A stretch of DNA of 32,688 nt from Pseudomonas antarctica (GTDB lineage Bacteria; Pseudomonadota; Gammaproteobacteria; Pseudomonadales; Pseudomonadaceae), in NCBI RefSeq assembly GCF_900624995.1, contig NZ_UYXQ01000039.1, positions 1 to 32,688 of the forward strand, written 5' to 3'. Both the position numbers and the translations under genes were made by a program. The notes beneath the pieces were generated by a model. It had not been told where the DNA came from and ran no database searches. It saw nothing but the letters and a program-made list of their open reading frames with translations. Below, one piece after another: positions 1 through 9,073 of the stretch. The first letter of the stretch is position 1, and every line of letters begins with the position of its first letter.

Positions 1-98
1 TGTGGGACTTCATTACATCAGCTAGATAGGGTGGTGCTCTACTTCTGCTCTGCTTCTGCCTTGCTTTTGCTTCAACCACTCAGGTCGGCTACTAGGCC

Positions 99-290
99 GC
101 CGTGCTCTTGCTTTTGATCTTGATCTTGATCTGAAGCGCCCCGTTAACCACGATGGCCGAACCTAGGCGAGGCACCGAGTGGTGGGGCAAAGACCTTTTG
201 CTTACTTTTGGGTCTTTCCAAAAGTGAGCCGCTGTAAGAGCGGAACCCTACGAAGCCGTTACCGCAGCAACGGATATGTACCCATATCTA
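99..290. repeat. Non-coding intergenic repeat region
   Basis: The first 364 bases hold no convincing gene. A short GATCTT tandem (about 113-131) is followed by sequence I recall as a recurring intergenic block in fluorescent Pseudomonas genomes. Hairpins are visible: ACTTTTGG (204-211) pairs with CCAAAAGT (218-225), and GATATG (273-278) pairs with CATATC (283-288). The family assignment is from memory; the hairpins are seen directly. It lies downstream of tamB and may contribute to its 3' end. Confidence 0.45.
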
Positions 291-321
291 CCTAACCCCG
301 AGTTGCGTAGATACCCATGCC

Positions 322-346
322 CATCGCAGGCAAGCCAGCCCCCACA
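322..346. repeat. Single REP-like element
   Basis: The segment has the form CATCGCAGGCAAGCC followed by AGCCCCCACA. It is a variant of the Pseudomonas REP core seen intact at 8975-9059 (CATCGCGGGCAAGCCCGGCTCCCAC, split here only by its differences). It lies just after the tamB stop codon, a usual position for such elements. Confidence 0.5.
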
Positions 347-364
347 TTTTTACGGCGCAAGGGT

Positions 365-3300
365 TTAGAAATCCCGCTTGTAGAAGATATCCAGCGAACT
401 CGCCACGCCACTCGCGACTTCGAGGTATACCTTCTTGCTCAACAGGTAGCGCAAGGCAATGGTACTGGCTGGCTCAAACACCCCAACCCCATAACGCAGG
501 CTGAGTTTCTCGGTGATCTTGCCGCTGGCCACCACCGAGGTGTTATTGCCGGAGCCCTGGGTGTCGAGGTCGAAGTCCTGGATGCCCAGCTTAGTGGCGA
601 TATCCGAGGTCACCCCGGCGCTGCCCATCAAGCCCAGGCCCAAGGCGGCTTCGGCGAGCATGTTGTTGTCTTCACCGGTGTTATTACGCGAACGCCCCAG
701 CACCAGGTACGACAACGCATCCTCCTGGGGCATGGCTGGCTCGGAGAAGATCTGCGTGGTCGGCTGCTCAGCGCTGCCGCTCAGGCGAATACCCGCTGTC
801 ACCGTCCTGGACGGTTCAGTGACGACGCGAGTGGCTTCGATATCCAGGAACGGTTGATCCAAGGGCCCTGCGAACAACAAACGCGCACGGCGCACGTTGA
901 GCCGCTGCCCGTAGGCGCGGTAGCGGCCGTCGTTGAGCCACAACTCGCCACGGGTGTCCATGTTATCGCCGATATGCACCTGGCCCTGCACCTTGGCGGT
1001 AAGGCCAAAGCCTGCGAAGTTGAGCTGGTCTTCACCTACCACCACGTCGATATCCATGGCCATGGCCATCGGCGGCTTGCCCTCCTCGGTCTGACTGCCG
1101 ACGATCACCGTGTCATCCGACACCTTGACCGTCGACGGCGGCAATTCACGCACGGTGATATCGCCCCGCGGGATGTGCACTTTGCCGGCAATCGCCAACT
1201 TGTCATTTTTAAGGCTGATTTTCAGGTCGGGTGCCACTTCCAGCGTCGCATAAGGCTCTACCGTGACCGGCAGTTGCGTGCCCTGCAGACTCAAGTCCAC
1301 CACCAGCGCCTGGCCCCAGTCGATCTGCCCTTTTAGGCTGCCCTGCCCGGCCTTGCCACTGTGCCAGGCGCCATTCAACTGCACGCTTTCGCCGGCAATC
1401 AACGCCTGTACATTCAAGCCTTCAAGGCTGATCGGCAATTCAGGCCCGGAGACTTCGCCGCCGATCAGGTTCACGCTGCCGTTGACCTGCGGCGCCAGCA
1501 GGCCACCAGCGATGCGGCCATTACCGTTAAGCCTGCCGGTGAGTTTTTCCACCATCGGCACAAACGGCCGCGCCACGGCGAGGTCCAGGCCGTTGAGGCT
1601 GAAAGTACCGGTGATCGGCTTGTTCTTTGGCAACGGGTTGATCTGTGCCTGCAACAGCAACTCGCCAAGCTTGCCACCTCGGAAATTCAGCTGGGTGTCA
1701 ATGCGCTTGGGATTAAGGGTGGTTTCCAGCTTCAGGGTGTCATAGGGGAAGTCCAGCCACTGGTCCTTGTCCTTGACGCGCAAGGTGCCACCACTGGCAT
1801 CCACCGCGACCACGCCTTTGGGGCCACTGGCGGGCAGGTCGAGTTGAACATCGGCATTGAGCTTACCCTGCCAGGCGAAATCTTTAGGCAAAAAGGCCGC
1901 CAGACTGTCGATGGGGAATTGCTTGAGGTGGTAGCGCAACTTGGGCTCTGGCATCAGGCGCTGGTCTTCACCGCACAGGCTTGCAGGGCCGGAGACCCAG
2001 CAGTGTGCGGCAAAGGTCAGCTTGCCGTCGGCCAAACGCTCGATTCTTGCCGGGGCTTGCAGTTTCCAGTCCTGGCCGCCGGCTTGTACATCACCGCTGG
2101 CCAGGCGCCCGCGCCAGTTGCCTTTGTCGAGATTGCCGTCCAAGGCCAGGGCCAGCTTGACCAAGGGGCCAGCCAGGTCCAACTGGACTTTCTGGCTCCT
2201 GATATCGCCCTGGGCGCTGGCGGTCAGGGTGCCGACCTGGGTCTCACCGGCTTGGATGCCGCTGCCCTTGAGGTCGATCTTCGCGCGTTGGGCGTTGTCG
2301 AGCGTGGCGCCGAGGTTGAGGCTTTGCAGATGGTTATCGGCAAACGCAAGTTGCTGGCCCTTGAGGTCGAGCTTGCCTTGCGGCGCCTGCAAGGTACCGG
2401 CGACATCGACCCGCCCATTGATTTGCCCACGCAATTGCGGCCACAACTGGGCGAGGCGCGCCAACTTGATGTCGATCTGCCCAGCCAGGCGCTGCTGCAA
2501 GCTGCCGCTGCCGTTGATGCGGTTGTCACCCAGGCGAATATCCAGATTGGCCAACGTCCATTGCTCGCCCGCGCCTTCAGCCTTGGCCGCCAGCACGGCG
2601 GTTTGGCCACGCAAACGGCCCTTGAGGTCGAGGTCGGCATTCAGCTTGAGCTGTTCATTTTTGAACTCGCCCTTGCTGCGCAACTGTCCGGCCAAGGTGC
2701 CCGGCAACTCAGCGACCCAGTACGCCGGGTTCAACGCGGACAGGTCAAGCGCGGTATCCCAAGCAATGCCGTCGGCAAATTGCAGATTCAGATGACCTTC
2801 GGCCTTGCCCTGGCCCGCCGCCAATTTAAGCTCAGGCAGGAAGACTTGCTTGAGGTCGCCACTGAACGGGGTGACCACATTGAACGTGCCGGCCGGGCCG
2901 TCAAGGTCGGCCTTGAGGTTGCCGAGGTAGTTGCCGTCCTTGTAGGAGACTTCGCCATTAAAGGTGCGCAATGCGACCTGCGGCTCGTCGATCAGCGGGT
3001 AGAGGCGGTGCCAGGGGAAATCCAGCCAGTCGATCTTGGCGTCGGCACTGAAGCCTTGTTGCCAGTCCAGATTGGCGCTGAGCTTGAGGCTTTGTTTGTC
3101 GCCGGCAGTCAAGTCCAGGCCGGCGATCTGTGCGCCCTTGGCATCCACTTTGCCTTGCAGCAGCAAGTCCACCGGGCCTTTTTCCGCTGGCAGTACGGCC
3201 TTGCCCAGCAGTTGATAACCGCTGCTCAGGTCGCCTTTGGCGGTGAGGTCCAGTTGATTGAGTTGCAGGGTGTCGGGTAAATCGGCGCTGGGTTTGAAGC

Positions 3301-4051
3301 CGTCTGCACTGATGTGCAATTGCGCAGGCAGGTTCTCCACCAACGGCTGCAGCTCGCCGCTGAGTTTGGCGGGCAGGTAGCCACTGCTGTCGGCGTCGAG
3401 CTTGAGGGTCTTGAGCAAATCGCCGTCGATCTTCAGGGCGACTTTCCACGGCACGCCGCCGGGCGCATACGGCAGGCTCAGGTTGCCGGTGACACTCAAT
3501 GGCCAGTTGCCAGTGGGTTGCAGCAAGCCGGCCAGGTCCAGCACCAGGTCATCACGCTGCAAATGCACCGAGTCGATCTGCATACCAGCAGCCGTCCAGT
3601 GCGCCGCCAGTTGCAGGCCCTTGAGTTCTTCGCTGCCATTAAACAGCAGGCTGCCGACGCGAATGTCACCTAGCTGGATGGCCACAGGCAAGTTCAAATC
3701 CGGCAGTTGGATCGGCCCACTGCTGCTCTCTTCGGTACTGGGTGGCAATTGCAGGCTGACCTGCTCCACATCCAGCCTGTTGATACACAGGGTCATGCGC
3801 AGCAAGCAACCCGGCGACCAGTCGAACTTCGGTGCATTGAGCTCGACCCGACGGGTGTCTTGCTGCCACAACAGATGGTCGGCGCTCCACTGACCGCCCA
3901 GGCGGCCCTGAAAATTCTCGACCGTCAACCCCGGCACCTGGCCCAAGGCCCAGCGGCTGCCTGCTTGAGTGCCCAGCACTGTCCACAGCGCCAACAACAC
4001 CAAGGCGAGGACCGCCACAATGGCCAGCCCCGCTATTTTCAAACCACGCAT
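365..4051 (-). CDS. tamB: Translocation and assembly module inner-membrane subunit TamB
   Basis: TamB is a very long inner-membrane-anchored periplasmic protein of the AsmA-like family. With TamA it forms an envelope-spanning module implicated in outer-membrane protein assembly and anterograde phospholipid transport. The product is about 1228 residues. A single N-terminal hydrophobic anchor (residues about 5-29) is followed by a long run of short amphipathic beta-strand repeats rich in Gly, Asp and Leu, as expected for the hydrophobic groove. The C-terminal third is the conserved TamB (DUF490) domain and ends in an aromatic residue (FYKRDF). The ATG at 4051 overlaps the tamA stop by one base (TGATG), so translation is probably coupled. 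A GTG one codon upstream is possible but less likely. The length and the partner upstream make the assignment firm. Confidence 0.95.
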   Translation of the reverse strand: MRGLKIAGLAIVAVLALVLLALWTVLGTQAGSRWALGQVPGLTVENFQGRLGGQWSADHLLWQQDTRRVELNAPKFDWSPGCLLRMTLCINRLDVEQVSLQLPPSTEESSSGPIQLPDLNLPVAIQLGDIRVGSLLFNGSEELKGLQLAAHWTAAGMQIDSVHLQRDDLVLDLAGLLQPTGNWPLSVTGNLSLPYAPGGVPWKVALKIDGDLLKTLKLDADSSGYLPAKLSGELQPLVENLPAQLHISADGFKPSADLPDTLQLNQLDLTAKGDLSSGYQLLGKAVLPAEKGPVDLLLQGKVDAKGAQIAGLDLTAGDKQSLKLSANLDWQQGFSADAKIDWLDFPWHRLYPLIDEPQVALRTFNGEVSYKDGNYLGNLKADLDGPAGTFNVVTPFSGDLKQVFLPELKLAAGQGKAEGHLNLQFADGIAWDTALDLSALNPAYWVAELPGTLAGQLRSKGEFKNEQLKLNADLDLKGRLRGQTAVLAAKAEGAGEQWTLANLDIRLGDNRINGSGSLQQRLAGQIDIKLARLAQLWPQLRGQINGRVDVAGTLQAPQGKLDLKGQQLAFADNHLQSLNLGATLDNAQRAKIDLKGSGIQAGETQVGTLTASAQGDIRSQKVQLDLAGPLVKLALALDGNLDKGNWRGRLASGDVQAGGQDWKLQAPARIERLADGKLTFAAHCWVSGPASLCGEDQRLMPEPKLRYHLKQFPIDSLAAFLPKDFAWQGKLNADVQLDLPASGPKGVVAVDASGGTLRVKDKDQWLDFPYDTLKLETTLNPKRIDTQLNFRGGKLGELLLQAQINPLPKNKPITGTFSLNGLDLAVARPFVPMVEKLTGRLNGNGRIAGGLLAPQVNGSVNLIGGEVSGPELPISLEGLNVQALIAGESVQLNGAWHSGKAGQGSLKGQIDWGQALVVDLSLQGTQLPVTVEPYATLEVAPDLKISLKNDKLAIAGKVHIPRGDITVRELPPSTVKVSDDTVIVGSQTEEGKPPMAMAMDIDVVVGEDQLNFAGFGLTAKVQGQVHIGDNMDTRGELWLNDGRYRAYGQRLNVRRARLLFAGPLDQPFLDIEATRVVTEPSRTVTAGIRLSGSAEQPTTQIFSEPAMPQEDALSYLVLGRSRNNTGEDNNMLAEAALGLGLMGSAGVTSDIATKLGIQDFDLDTQGSGNNTSVVASGKITEKLSLRYGVGVFEPASTIALRYLLSKKVYLEVASGVASSLDIFYKRDF

Positions 4052-5778
4052 CACAGCTCAGGCCCCATGGAAAAGTGCAAACGAATACCGCCCGGATCTT
4101 CGAGGGCATGGGCCAGGTCAAGGCGAATCGGCCCCACCGGCGACACCCAACGCACGCCAACGCCCACGCCGGTTTTCAGGCTGGGCATTTCCAGGGTGTT
4201 GAAGGAGTTGCCTTGGTCGATAAAGGTCGCAATCCGCCATTTTTCAGCGATGGAATATTGATACTCGGCGCTCAGGGCCACCATATAGCGGCCGCCGATG
4301 CGGTCACCGCGGTCGTTTTCGGGAGACAACGTCTGGTACTCGTACCCGCGCACACTTTGGTCACCACCGGCAAAGAAGCGCAGCGACGGTGGCACCGACT
4401 TGTAGCCATTGGTGGCGCTGCCGCCGAACTGCGCACGGCCCAGGAAGCGATGGTTATCCCACACGGTGGTCAAGCCTTTGATCGTGGCGGTGCCGTAAAG
4501 CAGGTTGGTATCGGAACCGAGACCTTCCTTGGCGACCTTGGCGTCGAACATCAGCCGGTAGCCATTGTGCGGATCGATGCGGTTGTCGCTGCGCAGGTAG
4601 GAATAATTGACCCCTGGCATCAGCAGGTTACTCAGGCCCGAGTCATTGCCCAGGCGATATTCTTCGCGTTGGTACTTCAGCGAGATCACCCGGGTCCAGC
4701 CGCTAGGCAATTTACTGTGCCATTCGGGGCCAAGGGTCAGCAGTTTACTCAGGGTGTCGGTGTTGGCGATTTCTTCATTCTGGTAGCCACCGGCGAAGCG
4801 CAGTTTGTCGGTCAGCGGTGGGTCCAGGGGAATGTCGTACCACAGGCCGACGTTTTGCCGTGGCGCCGACAGTTCGGCTTCCCAGCCATAGCTGTGACCC
4901 TGCGGGTTGACCCAGTGGCGGGTCCAGTTGGCTTTGCCGCGCGGGCCGACGTCGGTCGAGTAACCCAGACCCAGGCCCATGGTGCGCGGCTTGCGGGTTT
5001 CGAGTTGCACCGCCACCGGGATCACATCGTCGGCCGAGGCCGCTGGGGTGGCGTCGACGCGCACGGCCTCGAAAAAGCCGCTCGACTGCAGGTTCTGGTT
5101 GAGTTCGGCGATCAGTTCGGAGTCGTAAGGAGCCCCGCTTTTGAACGGCACCATGCGTTGCAGCAGGTCTTCATCGAACGGCGTATCGCCGGCAAAGCTG
5201 ACCTTGCCCATGGTGTAGCGCGGGCCGCTGTCATAAATGAGTTCGATATCGGCGACGCCCGCACGAGGGTCTACCGAGAGTTTTTGGCGGGTGAAGCGCC
5301 CACTGAAAAAGCCGTAGCGCGAGGCCTGGTTCTGGATCAGGCGCTTGGCGTCTTCATAATGGCCGTGGTTAAGCACGGCGCCGGATTTGAGGTCGTCGCT
5401 GACGGGCACGCGAAAGGACTTCAGGCTCGCGGCCTGGCCGTCAACCCGAATGGTCACGTTGCGCAAATGCACCGGTTCGCCGGGGTCAATGATGAGGGTC
5501 AGACGCGGGTTCTTACCGCCCCTCACATCACTGGATATCTGCGGTTGATAGAAGCCTAGCGCCTGGGCAGCCTTGCGCGCCTGCTCTTCAGCACCACGGC
5601 TGAAGCGCTGCAAGGCTTCTTCGTCACGATCGCCAACCCCGCCGATATAGCCTTCAATGTTGGCTTTCAACGCGTCGTTTGATGGCTTGATCCGCACGTC
5701 CAACTCGCTTTGCGCCAATGCGCCGCAGCTTGTGAACAGCAGAATCAAGCCGCTGGTAAATCTTCCTGGAAACTTCAT
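4051..5778 (-). CDS. tamA: Translocation and assembly module outer-membrane protein TamA
   Basis: TamA is an Omp85-family outer-membrane beta-barrel that works with TamB. From the ATG at 5778 the protein has 575 residues, close to E. coli TamA. A signal peptide ends near ALAQS (residues about 1-24). Three POTRA-like domains follow to about residue 245, then a 16-strand barrel. Omp85 landmarks are visible, including the RFFAGGDQSVRGYEY segment (the VRGY/F motif) and the closing barrel strand VGPIRLDLAHAL. An upstream in-frame start would place 15 charged residues before the signal peptide, so I prefer the internal ATG. The gene is translationally coupled to tamB. Confidence 0.94.
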   Translation of the reverse strand: MKFPGRFTSGLILLFTSCGALAQSELDVRIKPSNDALKANIEGYIGGVGDRDEEALQRFSRGAEEQARKAAQALGFYQPQISSDVRGGKNPRLTLIIDPGEPVHLRNVTIRVDGQAASLKSFRVPVSDDLKSGAVLNHGHYEDAKRLIQNQASRYGFFSGRFTRQKLSVDPRAGVADIELIYDSGPRYTMGKVSFAGDTPFDEDLLQRMVPFKSGAPYDSELIAELNQNLQSSGFFEAVRVDATPAASADDVIPVAVQLETRKPRTMGLGLGYSTDVGPRGKANWTRHWVNPQGHSYGWEAELSAPRQNVGLWYDIPLDPPLTDKLRFAGGYQNEEIANTDTLSKLLTLGPEWHSKLPSGWTRVISLKYQREEYRLGNDSGLSNLLMPGVNYSYLRSDNRIDPHNGYRLMFDAKVAKEGLGSDTNLLYGTATIKGLTTVWDNHRFLGRAQFGGSATNGYKSVPPSLRFFAGGDQSVRGYEYQTLSPENDRGDRIGGRYMVALSAEYQYSIAEKWRIATFIDQGNSFNTLEMPSLKTGVGVGVRWVSPVGPIRLDLAHALEDPGGIRLHFSMGPEL

Positions 5779-5841
5779 AGGCGCGGATGCTACACGAGCT
5801 TGGGAGGCACTTTGAACCCGCAATTGTCTGAATAATTCTGT

Positions 5842-6492
5842 CTAAGCCGTTGCAGCATGTAACGTTTGGGGATTGGGATGGAAAAATACATGCTCCAGGA
5901 TGGGCCCGACGGCCACTTCGCCGATTTCCTCATAGCCCTGGCGTTTGTAGAAATCCAGGTAACGTGAATTACCGGTATCAAGCACGACGCCCGACGAATG
6001 CGGGTCGTCGGCGCACCAGTTGTGCACGGCCTCCAGCAACTGCTCACCGTAATGCTTGCCCTGAAATTGCGGGTGAATACCCAATAACGGCAGCATGTGC
6101 ACCGACTCGTTCGGCAGGCAGGCCAGCACCGCATGATGGTATTCCAGATAGCGCCGAGTACCACGGACACCGGTGCTCAGCCACATGCGCAATTGCCAGG
6201 CCCAGCTCTCGGTGATGCCCAAACGCCGCTGCGGTGGCGCGATCAGGGCGATACCTATCAGCCGGTCGTTGACGAACAGGCCGATGGCGGGCAGTTTCTG
6301 AAAAAAATGCTGCTTGACCAGTTCGCGCACGGTGGCGCGAACCCGCTGTTCATAGCCCGGCCGTTCAGCTTCGAAGATGTAGGCGAAGGTGGGCTCATGC
6401 CGATAGGCCTGGTACAACATGGAACGCGCCTCGCGCGAATAGCCGCTGTTGAGCAGGCGTATTTCGGCATTGGCAGTCGAAGTGTCAGGCAT
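5842..6492 (-). CDS. GNAT-family N-acetyltransferase
   Basis: A 216-residue predicted cytoplasmic acetyl-CoA-dependent acyltransferase. The GNAT fold is supported by the acetyl-CoA pyrophosphate loop PQFQGKHYGEQLL (Q-x-x-G-x-x-G pattern) preceded by the beta-4 strand HMLPLLGIHP, and by the C-terminal segment LDTGNSRYLDFYKRQGYEEIG, typical of motif B (shown here only as a short stretch). I chose the ATG at 6492 because GGGAG lies nine bases upstream; an ATG eight codons further up lacks such a site. The substrate cannot be told. It is read in the same direction as tamA with a 63-base gap and could be co-transcribed. Confidence 0.85.
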   Translation of the reverse strand: MPDTSTANAEIRLLNSGYSREARSMLYQAYRHEPTFAYIFEAERPGYEQRVRATVRELVKQHFFQKLPAIGLFVNDRLIGIALIAPPQRRLGITESWAWQLRMWLSTGVRGTRRYLEYHHAVLACLPNESVHMLPLLGIHPQFQGKHYGEQLLEAVHNWCADDPHSSGVVLDTGNSRYLDFYKRQGYEEIGEVAVGPILEHVFFHPNPQTLHAATA

Positions 6493-6662
6493 ACGGTCAA
6501 TCTCCCTGGGCACCATTCAAAAAAGATGGCGTTCTTATGGGTACGAACTTGTACGGCGCGAGTCGTTCCCAGACATTAGCAGTGCATCCGCACTACCGCC
6601 ACGCTGGCCCCCGCCTGACTTGTCGGCTAGCATCGCCCTTTTGCCAGACTGGACTGCCGACC

Positions 6663-7475
6663 ATGAAAATCGTCTCCTTCAATATCAACGGGCTGCGCGC
6701 CCGACCTCATCAGCTGGCGGCGCTGATTGAAAAGCATCAACCCGACGTAATCGGCTTGCAGGAAACCAAGGTTCACGATGACCAGTTCCCGTTGGCCGAA
6801 GTGCAGGCCTTGGGCTATCACGTGTACTTCCACGGGCAAAAAGGCCACTACGGCGTGGCCCTGCTCTCGCGCAAAGAAGCGCTGAGCGTGCACAAAGGTT
6901 TTGCCAGTGATGAAGAAGACGCCCAGCGCCGCTTTATCTGGGGCACCTTCGCCGATGAGAACGGCCACCCCGTGACCATCATGAACGGCTATTTCCCACA
7001 AGGCGAAAGCCGCGACCACCCGACCAAGTTCCCAGCCAAGCAGCGCTTCTACGAAGATTTGCAGCACTTGCTGGAAAGCCAGTTCAGCAATGACCAGCCG
7101 CTGGTGGTGATGGGGGACGTGAACATTTCCCCCGAAGACTGCGACATCGGCATCGGCGCCGACAACGCCAAGCGCTGGTTGAAAACCGGCAAGTGCAGCT
7201 TCCTGCCGGAAGAACGCGAGTGGATGGCACGCCTGAAAAACTGGGGCCTGGTGGACAGTTTCCGTCACCTCAACCCGGACGTCGCCGACCGCTTCAGCTG
7301 GTTTGATTACCGCAGCCGGGGGTTCGAAGATGAGCCCAAGCGGGGGCTGCGCATCGATGTGATCATGGCGTCGAATGGCTTGCTGTCACGCGTGAAGGAC
7401 GCGGGTGTGGATTACGGGTTGCGCGGTTTGGAGAAACCGTCGGACCATGCGCCGATCTGGCTTGAGTTGAGCTGA
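6663..7475 (+). CDS. xthA: Exodeoxyribonuclease III (AP endonuclease)
   Basis: A 270-residue Mg-dependent nuclease of base excision repair; it cleaves 5' of abasic sites and has 3'-to-5' exonuclease and 3'-phosphatase activity. The full set of family residues is visible: FNINGLR (Asn7), LQETK (metal-binding Glu), NGYFPQG (catalytic Tyr), MGDVNI (Asp/Asn pair), LRIDVI (Asp) and the terminal SDHAPIWLEL with the Asp-His catalytic pair. The length matches E. coli Xth (268). The start at 6663 begins directly with the first beta strand, MKIVSFNING; upstream in-frame codons would add an unrelated 42-residue tail. It is divergent from the acetyltransferase gene. Confidence 0.95.
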   Translation: MKIVSFNINGLRARPHQLAALIEKHQPDVIGLQETKVHDDQFPLAEVQALGYHVYFHGQKGHYGVALLSRKEALSVHKGFASDEEDAQRRFIWGTFADENGHPVTIMNGYFPQGESRDHPTKFPAKQRFYEDLQHLLESQFSNDQPLVVMGDVNISPEDCDIGIGADNAKRWLKTGKCSFLPEEREWMARLKNWGLVDSFRHLNPDVADRFSWFDYRSRGFEDEPKRGLRIDVIMASNGLLSRVKDAGVDYGLRGLEKPSDHAPIWLELS

Positions 7476-7495
7476 CACGTACGGACTGTACGCGG

Positions 7496-7534
7496 TCAAA
7501 TGTGGCAGGGGGCTTGCGCCCTTCCACATTTTGA
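7496..7534. repeat. REP-like palindrome after xthA
   Basis: TCAAATGTGG (7496-7505) pairs with CCACATTTTGA (7524-7534) with one bulge, enclosing an inner GGGGGC-TTGC-GCCC stem. It is a degenerate Pseudomonas REP element lying 20 bases after the xthA stop and probably acts as its transcription end or 3' stabiliser. Confidence 0.6.
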
Positions 7535-7614
7535 TCGATTGAGTGTCAGTCATATTGTTGAAATCCAACTGACTTAATCTCCCGGCACTCCCTTTGGCTT
7601 AAGAAGGTGCCAGC

Positions 7615-8943
7615 ATGATGCTGCGCGTTCTGTTCCTGTTGACCCTGCCCCTCTGCGCGGTGGCTGCTCCCCTGCCCATTCCCGATCAAGGCCCGGCATT
7701 GCGTATCCAGGGATCCAACACCATTGGCGCGACGCTCGGGCCGGCACTGGTTAAGGGCCTGATGGAGCACCAGGGCTTGCAGGCGGTGCACAGCGAGCCT
7801 GGCGACGGCGCCAATGAACAGCGGGTGATCGGCAAGACGCGCCAGGGCAAATCGGTGACTATCGAGGTGGCTGCCCACGGTTCCAGCACCGGCTTTACTG
7901 CGCTGAAAAAAGCCAGCGCCGACCTCGCGGCGGCGTCCCGCCCGATCAAGGACAGCGAACTGGTAGACCTTGAAGCCCAAGGCGACCTGAAAAGCCCTGA
8001 GGCCGAACAGGTCATCGCCATCGACGGCTTGGCCATCATCCTCAACCCGAGCAACCCGCTGGACACGTTGAACACCGAGCAGTTGGCGCAGATTTTCAAC
8101 GGTGAGGTCAGCACCTGGGAGGCACTGGGGGGGCGCGGCGGCGCCATTCATTTATATGCGCGCGATGATCAATCCGGCACCTATGACACCTTCAAGGAGC
8201 TGGTGCTACGCCTGCGCAACAAGCCACTTGCAGGCGCCGCCAAACGTTTCGAATCCAGCGAAGCCTTGTCTGACGCGGTCAGCCATGACCCTCAAGGCAT
8301 TGGTTTTATCGGCCTGCCGTATGTGCGCCAGGCCAAGGCCGTGGCGATTGTCGACGGCGACTCGCAACCCATGCTGCCGTTGACCCGCCTGATTGCCACC
8401 GAAGACTACCCGCTGTCACGGCGGTTGTACTTCTACCTGCCGCCGTCGAATCGAAATCCGTGGGCCAAGGCATTGGTCGATTTTACTCAGAGCAGCAAGG
8501 GCCAGGCGGTTGTGGCCGCCAATGGGTTTATCGCGCAGCACGTGCAAGCGATTGCCGTGGAACCGCGCGCATCGATGCCCGAGGACTATCAAGCCATCGC
8601 CCGTGACGCCCAGCGTTTGACCGTGAACTTTCGTTTCGAGGAAGGCAGTGCCAGTCTGGACAACAAGGCGCGCCTGGATCTGCAACGGGTGGTGGCGTAT
8701 ATAAGCAGCCACGGCAAGCTCGACAGGCAGGTGACGCTGGTGGGGTTTGGCGATGCCAAGAGTGATCCGCAGCGAGCGGCGCTGCTGTCGAAGTTGCGGG
8801 CGATGGCGGTGCGGCGTGAACTGGTCAAGAGCGGCGTGGTGCTGCGTGATATACGAGGGTTGGGTGCGCAGATGCCGGTGGCGGCGAATACAGCGGATGA
8901 GGGGCGGATCAAGAATCGGCGGGTGGAGGTTTGGGTGTATTGA
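7615..8943 (+). CDS. Secreted PstS-like substrate-binding protein fused to an OmpA C-terminal domain
   Basis: A 442-residue exported protein. Residues about 1-18 form a signal peptide ending CAVAA. Residues about 30-300 resemble periplasmic phosphate-binding proteins: IQGSNTIGATLGPALV at the start, the anion-loop-like SSTGFTALK, and DDQSGTYDTFKELV, the family's SGT loop. Residues about 325-442 form an OmpA/MotB-type peptidoglycan-binding domain, recognisable by VNFRFEEGSASLD, GFGDAK, SKLRAMAVRREL and the closing IKNRRVEVWVY. A GAAGG Shine-Dalgarno precedes the ATG at 7615. No pst transport genes are adjacent, so it is probably not a classical transporter component. A wall-tethered anion-binding or sensing role is inference. 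Confidence 0.85.
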   Translation: MMLRVLFLLTLPLCAVAAPLPIPDQGPALRIQGSNTIGATLGPALVKGLMEHQGLQAVHSEPGDGANEQRVIGKTRQGKSVTIEVAAHGSSTGFTALKKASADLAAASRPIKDSELVDLEAQGDLKSPEAEQVIAIDGLAIILNPSNPLDTLNTEQLAQIFNGEVSTWEALGGRGGAIHLYARDDQSGTYDTFKELVLRLRNKPLAGAAKRFESSEALSDAVSHDPQGIGFIGLPYVRQAKAVAIVDGDSQPMLPLTRLIATEDYPLSRRLYFYLPPSNRNPWAKALVDFTQSSKGQAVVAANGFIAQHVQAIAVEPRASMPEDYQAIARDAQRLTVNFRFEEGSASLDNKARLDLQRVVAYISSHGKLDRQVTLVGFGDAKSDPQRAALLSKLRAMAVRRELVKSGVVLRDIRGLGAQMPVAANTADEGRIKNRRVEVWVY

Positions 8944-8974
8944 CCCCAAGGTTGTGTGGTGTAAACACTGGCCT

Positions 8975-9059
8975 CATCGCGGGCAAGCCCGGCTCCCACC
9001 GTTGACCGAGTTGTTCTGGAGAACACGGGCAACGGTGGGAGCCGGGCTTGCCCGCGATG
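8975..9059. repeat. REPIN: two REP copies as a perfect 30-bp inverted repeat
   Basis: CATCGCGGGCAAGCC... (8975-9004) is repeated exactly in inverse orientation at 9030-9059, separated by 25 bases. It lies between the convergent ends of the OmpA-fusion gene and the acyl-CoA dehydrogenase gene, a typical REPIN location, and can serve as a bidirectional terminator. Within the loop, TGTTCT and AGAACA form a small extra stem. Confidence 0.85.
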
Positions 9060-9073
9060 GGGACAACTCGGTC

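Noticed and set aside
113..131. GATCTT tandem considered as a CRISPR or regulatory array
   Set aside because: There are only about three six-base units with no spacers, so it is a simple short tandem repeat.
1361..3280. A 639-codon open frame on the plus strand inside tamB
   Set aside because: It lies wholly antisense to tamB, its translation shows no recognisable domain, and such long shadow frames are common in GC-rich DNA.
4075..5559. A 494-codon open frame opposite tamA
   Set aside because: It is antisense to a clear Omp85 gene, lacks a ribosome site, and its composition is that of a codon shadow.
7540..7600. A possible Pho box before the PstS-like/OmpA fusion
   Set aside because: Only one weak TGTCA-like half is seen and there is no properly spaced second repeat.
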